Below, piece after piece: positions 16,845 to 25,026 of a DNA stretch of 64,000 bases (its first letter is position 1; each line of letters starts with the position of its first letter). The stretch spans positions 1,178,001 to 1,242,000 of the forward strand of contig NZ_CP010796.1 of NCBI RefSeq assembly GCF_001483965.1, given 5' to 3'. Source of the stretch: Carnobacterium sp. CP1. Lineage in GTDB: Bacteria > Bacillota > Bacilli > Lactobacillales > Carnobacteriaceae. The notes under the pieces are model-generated. The model did not search any database. It was given only the letters and a program-made list of their open reading frames with translations, and was not told the origin of the DNA. The translations under genes and the position numbers were made by a program.

Positions 16845-17336
16845 CTATTCCTTTTTTTCAGCTTCTTCAGCATCCAGCTTCAGACACCAAATGGCTATAA
16901 CAACGGTTAACGCCATTACAGTATCTTCTTCATGATCCACATCTAAGACAAAAACATCTCCAATAGAAAGGAATTTTTTCTTGAACGTAGCAATGGTGCC
17001 AAAACCTTTTTTAATATGGAAGTCATCTTTTTCTACATGTCCGGTGATTTTCCAATCTAATTTTTCAATCGTGTAATCCGAACCAATCAAGTTTTTATCT
17101 TTTTTAAGCACCGCTACCTTTTTATCCATTTGGTAAACCGTATATTTAGGTGAAAACCCCATTTTATTTTCCTCAATAGAAGCTACTTCTTTGCCTTCCT
17201 GATCTTGAATATGGACTTTATTTCCAATCGAAAGCAACTCGCTTTTAACCTCGTAAACAACGTTATCCTGCTCGTCTCGAACAATCAAAGTATCGCGCCA
17301 TGAAAAACGTTTTTCCTTAATAAATAGTTTCATCAT
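16845..17336 (-). CDS. LURP-one-related / YxjI-type protein
   Basis: A 163-residue protein of the LURP-one-related (Tubby-like beta-barrel) family, with alternating beta-strand sequence such as FIKEKRFSWRDTLIVRDEQD and SPKYTVYQMDKKVAVLKKD. These proteins may bind phosphoinositide-like lipids in eukaryotes; the bacterial role is unknown. No signal or membrane segment. It stands alone, convergent with the sugar ABC operon. Either of the two first Met codons may start. Confidence 0.82.
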   Translation of the reverse strand: MMKLFIKEKRFSWRDTLIVRDEQDNVVYEVKSELLSIGNKVHIQDQEGKEVASIEENKMGFSPKYTVYQMDKKVAVLKKDKNLIGSDYTIEKLDWKITGHVEKDDFHIKKGFGTIATFKKKFLSIGDVFVLDVDHEEDTVMALTVVIAIWCLKLDAEEAEKKE

Positions 17337-17450
17337 TACACCAGCTTTCTTTTAGTTATCCTCTATCGTCCCCCCATTATAAAGCTATAAGATATTGTTT
17401 GCCACTTTAAGCTCACTACTAAAAGGTTTTGATTGTCTATCGGTTAGACG

Positions 17451-17921
17451 TTAGACTTTTAACTTTTTTTCAAAGATGAGCATATCGATAGCTGGAATAC
17501 CATCTTCCACGATTGGTTCTGGATAATGAAGAAAGAAATCTTTTTTTATACTATTTATTCTGAATCCTGCTTTTTGATAAAAAACGATAGCTGAGATGCT
17601 AGAGTTAGCCGTACCAACGACCATCGTGTTAAACCCTTTTGCAGCATAATGGCTTTCTGCAAGTGCTAGTGTCTGCTTTCCGATGCCTTGTTCTTGATAA
17701 CGTGGTTCGATAGCGATGTTTTTTATTTCGACCGTTTGCGGATCGGAAAAGGTAAACAAGATGACTCCAATTGTTTTTTTTTCTATTTGGATCAAATACG
17801 CTTCGCCCTTATTAAGGTAGCGATCAACCATCGCTTCGCTTTCATCAGCCAGTAAGAAAAGCTCTAGATACTGCGTGCGCTCCTTGACCGCTAGTTTTTC
17901 GAAAACCACCTTTTGGTTCAT
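17451..17921 (-). CDS. GNAT family N-acetyltransferase
   Basis: A 156-residue acetyltransferase. The acetyl-CoA binding motif A reads IAIEPRYQEQGIGKQTLALA near residues 75-95, with Gln-Gly-Ile-Gly-Lys as the P-loop-like core. The start is placed at 17921, because GAGAGG lies nine bases upstream; the ATG at 17930 would touch that site. Acceptor is unknown. The gene lies directly downstream of an ABC ATPase relic. Confidence 0.87.
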   Translation of the reverse strand: MNQKVVFEKLAVKERTQYLELFLLADESEAMVDRYLNKGEAYLIQIEKKTIGVILFTFSDPQTVEIKNIAIEPRYQEQGIGKQTLALAESHYAAKGFNTMVVGTANSSISAIVFYQKAGFRINSIKKDFFLHYPEPIVEDGIPAIDMLIFEKKLKV

Positions 17922-17934
17922 CTCCAACATCCTC

Positions 17935-18150
17935 TCATTTCTCAGTCGTTTTTAACTGCTTCATTGTTTTCAGCAGTTGTTCGATAAACCTCGTTTGTGC
18001 ATAACGTTCAGCTAAGACATTCAATAAGGTTGTTTTACAAGAGCCGTTTCGCCCTATGATTTCAATTCGACCATTTTCATAAACATACTATTCAGGGATA
18101 GCAAAAAGCTGGTTTTTCACAATTGTGTACTTCAATTAACACAAAAAAAC
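17935..18150 (-). pseudogene. Relic of an ABC transporter ATPase gene
   Basis: Minus-strand codons from 18087 to 17935 read ENGRIEIIGRNGSCKTTLL and then NVLAERYAQTR, clearly a Walker A region in which the last Gly of GxxGxGK is replaced by Cys. It stops at TGA (17935-17937). A TAG lies at its upstream end and the preceding sequence, in another frame, reads VLIEVHNCEKPAFCYP, resembling the strand before a Walker A. So frameshift, stop, lost Cys/Gly residue and missing C-terminal two-thirds all mark decay. It resembles ABC-F type ATPases, but the piece is too short to be sure. Confidence 0.7.
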
Positions 18151-18497
18151 CTCCTTCAACTCTGAAGAAGATCGTTTCTTGGGCTATTCTTAATAAACCT
18201 AACCGCATTAGGATAAGGTTTAGGCAACTACAGCTCATTGAAATCAATCCACTTTCAGATGTTTTTATTCATACCAAATAAAGCCAGATCAGCTTTTCTT
18301 TTGTTATTTGGTCGTTAAAATTTTCTGCTTTAAAGTGAATTACTTCACAGCTTCCTTACCTATGCTTTCCTAAATTCTAAACTCAAATTTAGTATAGTTG
18401 CTCTTCTCCTATTAATCAAGTAATGGGACCATATGGAAAAAGAAGGATACTATCGATTTTTTTAAATAGGTAGGGATTTAAACTCTTTATTATATTC
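18151..18497. other. Intergenic stretch with small hairpins, no gene
   Basis: No open frame with a ribosome site. It holds possible short hairpins, for example CCTAA/TTAGG elements around 18197-18225 and CCAAATAA with TTATTTGG near 18276-18322. Likely degenerated sequence next to the ABC relic. Confidence 0.45.
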
Positions 18498-18653
18498 AAA
18501 AGAAGTTTGCCTACCTTATTGATAGAAATTCCAAAGACTTAAGGTGCTTAAAAGAAGTTTGCCTACCTTATCGGTAGAAATTCAAAAGACTTAAGGTACT
18601 TAAAAGGAATTTGCCTACCTTATTGATAGAAATTTCAAAGACTTAAGGTACTT
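18498..18653. repeat. Tandem repeat, three 52-bp units
   Basis: Three head-to-tail 52-bp units at 18498-18549, 18550-18601 and 18602-18653, differing at only a few bases each. Every unit begins AAAAG(A/G)A(G/A)TTTGCCTACC and contains ACCTTA and, ~24 bases later, its inverse TAAGGT. The unit is not a multiple of three, so it is not coding. There are no spacers, so it is not CRISPR. A related copy, with the same AAAAGGAGTTTGC lead and GGACCTTA/TAAGGTCC arms, occurs at 50979-51126. Confidence 0.92.
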
Positions 18654-18684
18654 AAAAGGGTTGGGATGCTTATCCATTATGCTA

Positions 18685-18700
18685 TTGCCTAGATAGGCAA
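18685..18700. promoter_or_regulatory. Near-perfect dyad after the tandem repeats
   Basis: TTGCCTAGATAGGCAA: seven-base arms around a two-base centre. The arm TTGCCTA equals the start of each upstream 52-bp unit, so the repeats could pair with the TAGGCAA arm. It could be an operator for the DMT transporter gene at 18872, or the end piece of the repeat element. Confidence 0.5.
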
Positions 18701-18871
18701 CCCTTAATCTTATGTTTTAATTTTTTTTCATAGATTTTTTTATTTCTATTATTTTACGATCATTTTGTGCTACTATAAATAAGGCGAAATTAACAGACGT
18801 TTTAGCATTCATTCCATTGTCTGTTCTACATAAGTTATTCGCAAATTTATAAATATGAAAAGGTGAAGAGT

Positions 18872-19765
18872 ATGTGGTTTGTTTTTACATTGATCTCTAT
18901 TTTCTCTTGGGGAGCAGCAGATTTATTTTATAAGAAAGGAACAAATCCAAAAGACCCTTACAGCCATTTAAGAATTGTGATGATGGTCGGTCTAGTTATG
19001 GGTATTCATGCCTTTTGGACGATTTTATTTACCGATATTTCTTATGATCCCATGAATATCATTCGTTACTTACCGGTTTCCAGCATGTACATCCTTTCGA
19101 TGACGATTGGATATATTGGATTGCGTTATATCGAACTATCCGTTTCATCCCCTGTGATGAACTCATCCGGAGCTATTGCCTCTTTGCTGACATTCATTTT
19201 TCTAGGGCAAGTCATGACCGGTCTGCAGTTTTTTGCTGTTGCTCTTATTTCAGTGGGTATCTTGTTGTTGTCCATCTTTGAAAAAAGAGAAGCTGATTTG
19301 GACAGAATGAGACACAAAGAAAAAATTGATCGAAAATATCAAATTGGTGCACTTGCCATTATTTTACCCATCTTATATGCCATTATCGACGGTGTTGGGA
19401 CTTTTGCTGATGCTTTTATCTTAGATAAAGTTATGAGTGAAAACCAAGCCAACACTTCTTATGAGCTTACATTTCTGATTTGTGCTATTTTAGCTGGTAT
19501 TTACCTGATTGGTATAAAAAAACAATCGTTTAATCTTTTTGAAGAAAGAACAAAAGGCTATGCAGCCTTGTTTGAAACGTTCGGACAATTTTTCTACGTC
19601 TATGCTATCGCGGGCAATGCTATTATTGTCACACCCCTGATTTCTTGTTACAGTATCGTTTCAGTCATTCTTTCCCGCATTTTCTTAAAAGAAAAATTAA
19701 CCAGAAGCCAATACTTAGTTATTGCAGGTATTATGGTCGGGATCTTCATCTTAGGTTTTGAATAA
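18872..19765 (+). CDS. EamA/DMT family transporter
   Basis: A 297-residue membrane protein with about ten hydrophobic helices and EamA-like halves (FSWGAADLFYKKG at the start, SVILSRIFLKEKLTRSQYLV near the end). Start chosen at the ATG 18872 because AAAGGTGA lies just upstream; the GTG at 18863 is part of that site. Family members move metabolites across the membrane; substrate unknown. Promoter region lies between the 52-bp repeats and the gene. Confidence 0.9.
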   Translation: MWFVFTLISIFSWGAADLFYKKGTNPKDPYSHLRIVMMVGLVMGIHAFWTILFTDISYDPMNIIRYLPVSSMYILSMTIGYIGLRYIELSVSSPVMNSSGAIASLLTFIFLGQVMTGLQFFAVALISVGILLLSIFEKREADLDRMRHKEKIDRKYQIGALAIILPILYAIIDGVGTFADAFILDKVMSENQANTSYELTFLICAILAGIYLIGIKKQSFNLFEERTKGYAALFETFGQFFYVYAIAGNAIIVTPLISCYSIVSVILSRIFLKEKLTRSQYLVIAGIMVGIFILGFE

Positions 19766-19769
19766 ATAA

Positions 19770-19816
19770 AAGCGGTCTGCTCTTCTCAATGAGAAAAGCA
19801 GACCGCTTGTTTTTTT
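19770..19816. terminator. Bidirectional terminator between DMT transporter and YhgE/Pip gene
   Basis: AAGCGGTCTGCTCTTCTC (19770-19787) pairs with GAGAAAAGCAGACCGCTT (19791-19808) around a three-base loop, followed by a T run. Confidence 0.93.
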
Positions 19817-22736
19817 ATGCTGTTAACGTTTCTTCGTTCTCTGTTGTCTCAACATTTTTCTTTTGAGAAACGGTCATAAACAGCAACAATAAACCGCTGA
19901 ATACTACAAATACACTCAGTAAAATCAAGATACTTTGCATGTATAAGTTTTGACCCATTCCTCCAGTGATGGCTTGTCTGAAACCATAAATAGAGTAAGA
20001 CATCGGCAAGAAAGGATGAATCGCGTTAAAGAAGCTATTTGTCAACGGCATCGGGAATGTTCCACCCGAACCGCCCAGTTGAACAATCAATAATAACATG
20101 GCGATAAAGCGTCCAACGTTATCTAATGTGATGGTCAGGAATAAGACGATCGACATGAACGCTAATCCTGCTAACACAGCCATTACAAAAAATTGCCCTA
20201 CTGCTTGTACTTGTAAACCAAGCAGCAATAGAATGCCACCTTCGATCAAAGCCATTAAGACAGCGACTGGCAGTGCAACTGACATTTTACTAGCCCACCA
20301 TGCCAATCCAGATTTACCAGCGACGGCTTTTTTACGAACAGGGTAAATCGTATTAAACACCACTGCGCCGACATACAAGGCCATTGACATAATGTAAGGA
20401 GCCAGCGCTGCACCATAATTTGGTACATGACTGTATTCTTTGTGTGTTAATTTAGTCGGGTCTGAGAACATCGTAAAATTAGCATCTGTTGGATTGATGT
20501 CATTCACTGTTTCTGCCCCGTCTAGTAAACTAGTGGCTAAGGTGTGGGTGCCATCTTTCAATGTATCCAATCCTTCACCTAAGGTTTCTGATCCATCGGC
20601 TAATTGAGTAGAACCATCATTGATTTGGTCTGCTCCATTTGCTAATTGACCGGCCCCGCTAAGCAAGGCTCCAGAATTTTGAGTTAATTGATTGGTTCCT
20701 TGCGCCAATTGAGCCGAACCAGCATTTAATTGGTTGACTCCATCAATCAGTGTTGGCAATTTACCAGCTATTTGGTTGATGCCGCCGCTTAATTCTGTTG
20801 CTCCTGAATTTAGAGCTCCAGAGTTGGCTATTAACTGATCCGCACCATTTTGCAATGTGCTGACGCCATTTGTGTATTCAGTAATTCCTGATACTAAGCC
20901 ATTGTCGCCTTGCAATCCGCTTTGAAGGGTTGCTAGGCCTTGATTCAATTCAGACATCCCTTGAATGACGCCTTTATTAGATCCTTCACCAGTTTGGTTT
21001 AAAGCCGTCTGAACAGCTGTTAATCCGCCACGCAATTCTGTAATAGCTTGAGCTGCGCCAGGTAAAGCAACATTTGAGCTTTCAGCTAATTCATTGACCG
21101 AAGCCATTAACGTAGGCAATTCTTCAGTCAATTTCTTTAGACTTGTCATTTGATTTGCTAGTTCGGTAGCCGCCGCTCCTGCATTGGTAGCTTTTTCTCC
21201 GACTGCAGCAACACTCTCTCCAGTTGTTGCTGCTTGTTTCCCTACAGCTGACACATGTTCAGCTGCTGCTGCTGTTTTTTCACCGATACTTTCAAGTGAA
21301 GCAGCAGTAGCTGTTCCTTGTGCCTGCAGTTCTTCTTGTAAAGCTCCCAACAATTCTGCTTGTTGAGTTTCGTCTAAGCTTTGAAACGCTGCAGTACTTT
21401 GAATGGTACTAAGTGTACTGGCTGCATCCGTTTGAGCTTTTTCTCCTAGTGCTGCTGTATCTGTTCCAATGCCTGCCAGATTGGCGCCGGCAGTCGTTAA
21501 ATTATCTTTCATACCTGTTAGGTTTGTACCAGCTGTTGTCAAATCAGCTTTCATACCTTCCAAATTTGCACCGACATTGGTTAACGATCCAGTAATCGAT
21601 TCGGTATCTATTGAACTTTCTTCTCCATTTAGAGCAGCATTTAATTCTTGAATACCGGCATTGATCTGCGGCAAACCAGCAGTCAAAGCATCTAAATTAT
21701 CTTGGTTCTCATCAGACATACTGCTTCCGATTTGTGTTGATAGTTGATTCAAGCCGGCCAACAATTGGTCGCTGCCTGCTTTGACTTGACCTACTCCACC
21801 GCTGAGACTAGCAACGCCATTTTGGAGTTTAGCGTTGTTAGCCGTTAGTTGGCTTGCTCCAGCGTCTAGCTGACTGACACCTGCTGTATAAGCCGTTAAA
21901 CCACCTGCCAAATCAGATGCGCCGTTATTCAATTGAGTAACGCCGTCTTTTAATGGTCCGACATTAGAAGCTAGTTGTCCGGTCCCTTCATTCAATTGGG
22001 CAGCTCCTGTACTAAGTTGGGCTACACCATCTGTGTATTGTTCTAAACCGACTTCTAACGTTTCAGCTCCTTCACTGAAGGTCAGTGTACTTGACGCTAA
22101 TTTTTTTAAGTTTTCAGTAATTTCTCCATTACCTGTACTTAATTTATCTGCCCCTTCGTCTAGTTCACTAGAACCATCAGCAGCTTCTGAAAACCCTTCA
22201 CCGATCGTTCCGATTTGGTCAAATACAGCTTCAGTATAAGCCTTGGTCACATTGGCTGAAACTTCAGTTTGAATCTCTTTAACAGCCGATTTACTGATAA
22301 CTTCACCGATGAAGTTCAATGAGCCGTTTGTTTCATAAGTAATGTTCATCTTTTCAGGTTTGGTGTCCATCAATGTAGCAGCATTTTTAGAGAAATCCTT
22401 GGGCAATGTCATTACCATATAGTAATCACGATCTGCCAAGCCCTTTTGTGCTTCGCTTTCTGAAACAAAATGCCAATCTAATGCGTCATTGTTTTTTAAA
22501 TTATCCACCATTTCATGACCGACATCCAATTCTTTGCCTTCGTAGTCGACCGCTTCATCCAAATTCACAACTGCTACTGACAATTTGTCCGTATTGCCAT
22601 AAGGGTCCCAGTTCGATTTCAAGAAGAAACCGGCATATAAGATGGGGATAAATAAAATCACCAAACAAGAAATCAGCAACATTTTGTTGCTGGTTATTTT
22701 TTTCCATTCGCTTTTTATCATTTCTATCAAAACCAT
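19815..22736 (-). CDS. YhgE/Pip-family giant membrane protein
   Basis: A 973-residue YhgE/Pip-type protein. One membrane segment at about 18-37 is followed by a conserved region (VVNLDEAVDYEGKELDVG) and a long extracellular part up to about 745, rich in repeats of the type LxxGxxxLxxGxxxL and in Ala/Thr heptads, as expected for rods or coiled coils. The C-terminal ~200 residues hold about five membrane helices of ABC-2-permease-like type. Relatives include the lactococcal phage infection protein Pip, a phage c2 receptor, and proteins annotated as possible exporters. The gene follows an Rrf2-type regulator by 22 bases in an operon. Confidence 0.92.
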   Translation of the reverse strand: MVLIEMIKSEWKKITSNKMLLISCLVILFIPILYAGFFLKSNWDPYGNTDKLSVAVVNLDEAVDYEGKELDVGHEMVDNLKNNDALDWHFVSESEAQKGLADRDYYMVMTLPKDFSKNAATLMDTKPEKMNITYETNGSLNFIGEVISKSAVKEIQTEVSANVTKAYTEAVFDQIGTIGEGFSEAADGSSELDEGADKLSTGNGEITENLKKLASSTLTFSEGAETLEVGLEQYTDGVAQLSTGAAQLNEGTGQLASNVGPLKDGVTQLNNGASDLAGGLTAYTAGVSQLDAGASQLTANNAKLQNGVASLSGGVGQVKAGSDQLLAGLNQLSTQIGSSMSDENQDNLDALTAGLPQINAGIQELNAALNGEESSIDTESITGSLTNVGANLEGMKADLTTAGTNLTGMKDNLTTAGANLAGIGTDTAALGEKAQTDAASTLSTIQSTAAFQSLDETQQAELLGALQEELQAQGTATAASLESIGEKTAAAAEHVSAVGKQAATTGESVAAVGEKATNAGAAATELANQMTSLKKLTEELPTLMASVNELAESSNVALPGAAQAITELRGGLTAVQTALNQTGEGSNKGVIQGMSELNQGLATLQSGLQGDNGLVSGITEYTNGVSTLQNGADQLIANSGALNSGATELSGGINQIAGKLPTLIDGVNQLNAGSAQLAQGTNQLTQNSGALLSGAGQLANGADQINDGSTQLADGSETLGEGLDTLKDGTHTLATSLLDGAETVNDINPTDANFTMFSDPTKLTHKEYSHVPNYGAALAPYIMSMALYVGAVVFNTIYPVRKKAVAGKSGLAWWASKMSVALPVAVLMALIEGGILLLLGLQVQAVGQFFVMAVLAGLAFMSIVLFLTITLDNVGRFIAMLLLIVQLGGSGGTFPMPLTNSFFNAIHPFLPMSYSIYGFRQAITGGMGQNLYMQSILILLSVFVVFSGLLLLFMTVSQKKNVETTENEETLTA

Positions 22737-22758
22737 TCAACGCCTTTCTTAACGTGTG

Positions 22759-23238
22759 TTAACTTTCAATCACTTCGTTCCAATTTATTACTGGAATTTC
22801 TCGACGTCCGAGAGACTCGTAAATCAAATGCGCCACTGTTTGTTGACGAAGAAGATTTGTGTACTGCTCATCAGCTTGTCTAAAAACTTCTGTCAGCACT
22901 TTTTCTCCTTGGTTTGCTGTTGGCCCCATATCTGAAAAAACCTGGTTGATCATGCCTGTATTGGGGTACGTCACAATCGGTCCTTCCAGCGCTTCAACGA
23001 CTTCTAACAAGTTTACTTCTTCCGGCTTCTTCGCAAGCAGAAAGCCTCCATTGCTGCCAGAAACAGATGTTACTAGTCCATTCACAACTAATTTCCGAAT
23101 AATTTTTTTTACATAAGAAGGCGATGCTCCTTCTAGTCTTTGGTTAATAATATGTGAAGCAATTGGAAATTTTTTGTCTTGAGTCGCCAACAAAGTGATG
23201 ATACAAACTGCTTGTTCCAATCCCTTAGTCAAATTCAC
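22759..23238 (-). CDS. Rrf2 family transcriptional regulator
   Basis: A 159-residue Rrf2 winged-helix regulator when begun at the GTG 23238, which follows an AAAAGGGG site and gives the typical start VNLTKGLEQAVCII; an in-frame ATG at 23283 would add 15 unlikely residues. The wing GSNGGFLLAKKPEEVNLLEVVEALEGP is characteristic. The Cys triad that binds an iron-sulfur cluster in IscR/NsrR is missing, so it is likely a different sensor. It precedes the YhgE/Pip gene and probably controls it; a TCCAT-T-ATGGA dyad lies 48 bases before its start. Confidence 0.88.
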   Translation of the reverse strand: MNLTKGLEQAVCIITLLATQDKKFPIASHIINQRLEGASPSYVKKIIRKLVVNGLVTSVSGSNGGFLLAKKPEEVNLLEVVEALEGPIVTYPNTGMINQVFSDMGPTANQGEKVLTEVFRQADEQYTNLLRQQTVAHLIYESLGRREIPVINWNEVIES

Positions 23239-23285
23239 ACTCTCGCCCCTTTTCATTTTCACTTCATATTCAAATACATTCAATA

Positions 23286-23296
23286 TCCATTATGGA
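23286..23296. promoter_or_regulatory. Candidate operator of the Rrf2 regulator
   Basis: TCCATTATGGA is a perfect 5-1-5 dyad. On the minus strand it covers a CATAAT -10-like hexamer with TTCAAT 17 bases upstream, so a bound protein would block that promoter. Autoregulation by the Rrf2 protein is an inference. Confidence 0.4.
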
Positions 23297-23614
23297 CTTT
23301 CAATGTCTATGATTGAATTTACTCCTTTTCAGAAAAGAAATCAAGAAAAAAAAAGAAACATTAAAAAAACTTAATCTATTCACTCTTCTTTTTGAAAAAG
23401 TTCTTAAGGTCCTAATCTATTTTGTATAGAGTTTAGTTCTCCAGCCACTGTAGATTTAGCTAGTTCGTTGCATCGCAATGTTATTTTAAGCTGCTCGTTT
23501 TCAAAAAATAAAAATGAAACTTACTTTTTTCTTGAAGTTTGCTTTTTTATGGTGCACACTGAATGTAAAGGGTTTCTTTTTCACATTCCCTAGTTACTAA
23601 AGGAGGTTTTTTAT
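23297..23614. other. Intergenic region before the glcD-like gene
   Basis: No gene seen. It contains one CTTAAGGTCC motif (about 23402-23411) like half an element of the dispersed repeat family, and must hold the promoter of the 23615 gene. AAAGGAGG at 23599-23606 is that gene's ribosome site. Confidence 0.5.
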
Positions 23615-24979
23615 ATGTTATTAACAGACATCATTCAAGATGAAGAACGAATTTTCACTGGAAAGGCTATACCCGATACTTACCGTTACGATGAATACGT
23701 CGGCTTAACGGATGCGATTTATGCTGTGGCATTGCCTAAAACAAAAGAAGAAGTTCTTGAATTAGTTAAATTTGCTAATAAAGAAGATTTACCGATTATT
23801 GCGCGCGGTGCTGGAACGGGGTTATCTGGAGCAACTTCTCCTGTAAAAGGCGAATTGATCATTGATTTACACTTAATGAACCGGATTCTTGACTTAGATA
23901 CAGAAACGATGACGTTGACTGTAGAACCTGGAGTTTTATTGCAAGATATTCAAGAATACGTTGAGAGCCGCGGATACTTCTATCCTCCTGATCCTGGTTC
24001 TAAACATTCGTCAATTGGCGGAAATGTCGCGACTAATGCTGGCGGTATGCGTGCTGTCAAATACGGCGTGACCAGAGATTACGTCCGTGCATTAGAGGTC
24101 ATTTTAGCGAATGGCGAGGAGCTGAGTTTAGGCAGTTTGAACATCAAAAACAGTTCAGGCTATGATTTGAAAGATTTATTCATTGGTTCTGAAGGAACAC
24201 TTGGCATCACGACTCAAATCAAATTGAAGCTGATTCCACTGCCTAAAACCAGCTTATCTTTGGTAGCTGCTTTTCCTTCTTTAAGAGAAGCTACAGATGC
24301 TGTCTTGACCATTTTGAAAAACGGCGTTGATCCCACTGCATTAGAATTTTTTGAACGCGATGTCATTGAATTAAGCGAAAAAGAAAATAACCTTAAATTT
24401 CCTAGCCAAAAAGGTCAATCCTATTTATTGATCACATTAGATGGCGATGATTTTGAATCGATCCAGCGCCGTGTAACGTTGCTCGAAGCCAGTATTTTGC
24501 CGCATAATGCGGTAGAACTTATTTCTTTAACGGATCCGCTGCTGGAAGAAACGGCTTGGTTGTTGCGAGATAAACTGTTGACTGCCGTAGTGAACTATAC
24601 GGAACAAGTAACTCTTGATGAATCGGTTCCGATCAACCACATTTCAACTCTTTACCAGTACACCAAAGACCTTGAAGCAAATAGCGGCTTGAAAATGATC
24701 AGCTTTGGACATGCTGGTGACGGGAATTTGCATACGTGTGTAACACGTGGCGATATCACTGACCAAACAGAATGGGAAACCAAACGCGATGAGGTCTTGG
24801 ACTTGTTGTACGCTAAAATAAAAGAACTTGGCGGCTTGCCTTCTGCTGAACACGGCATTGGTATTATCAAAAAACGCCATTTCGAAAAAATGTTCGATCC
24901 TAATTATTTGAATTTTATGCGCCAAATCAAAAAAGTCTTCGATCCAGATGGGCGCTTGAACCCATCTAAAGTGATTTAA
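23615..24979 (+). CDS. FAD-linked oxidase, GlcD/D-lactate dehydrogenase type
   Basis: A 454-residue VAO-type flavoprotein. The FAD_binding_4 domain (about 30-215) shows ARGAGTGLSGATSP, PPDPGSKHSSIGGNVATNAGG and GSEGTLGI; the C-terminal FAD-oxidase domain includes GHAGDGNLHTC, with metal/substrate-binding His, and SAEHGIGIIKK. Such enzymes oxidise D-2-hydroxyacids such as glycolate or D-lactate and pass electrons to flavin or quinone acceptors. It stands alone between terminators, so physiological substrate is open. Confidence 0.92.
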   Translation: MLLTDIIQDEERIFTGKAIPDTYRYDEYVGLTDAIYAVALPKTKEEVLELVKFANKEDLPIIARGAGTGLSGATSPVKGELIIDLHLMNRILDLDTETMTLTVEPGVLLQDIQEYVESRGYFYPPDPGSKHSSIGGNVATNAGGMRAVKYGVTRDYVRALEVILANGEELSLGSLNIKNSSGYDLKDLFIGSEGTLGITTQIKLKLIPLPKTSLSLVAAFPSLREATDAVLTILKNGVDPTALEFFERDVIELSEKENNLKFPSQKGQSYLLITLDGDDFESIQRRVTLLEASILPHNAVELISLTDPLLEETAWLLRDKLLTAVVNYTEQVTLDESVPINHISTLYQYTKDLEANSGLKMISFGHAGDGNLHTCVTRGDITDQTEWETKRDEVLDLLYAKIKELGGLPSAEHGIGIIKKRHFEKMFDPNYLNFMRQIKKVFDPDGRLNPSKVI

Positions 24980-24982
24980 ACA

Positions 24983-25026
24983 GAATAGAGCTCTCTCAAC
25001 TTTTAGTTTGAGAGAGCTCTATTCTT
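24983..25026. terminator. Bidirectional terminator between glcD-like gene and gcvPB
   Basis: AGAATAGAGCTCTCTCAA pairs with TTGAGAGAGCTCTATTCT around a short loop near 25001-25008. Serves both convergent units. Confidence 0.95.

Noticed and set aside
18498-18653. CRISPR array
   Set aside because: Units are contiguous 52-bp copies without unique spacers, and no cas genes are nearby.
21184-21651. Plus-strand frames inside the YhgE/Pip gene
   Set aside because: They mirror the repetitive Ala/Leu/Gly codons of the real minus-strand gene.
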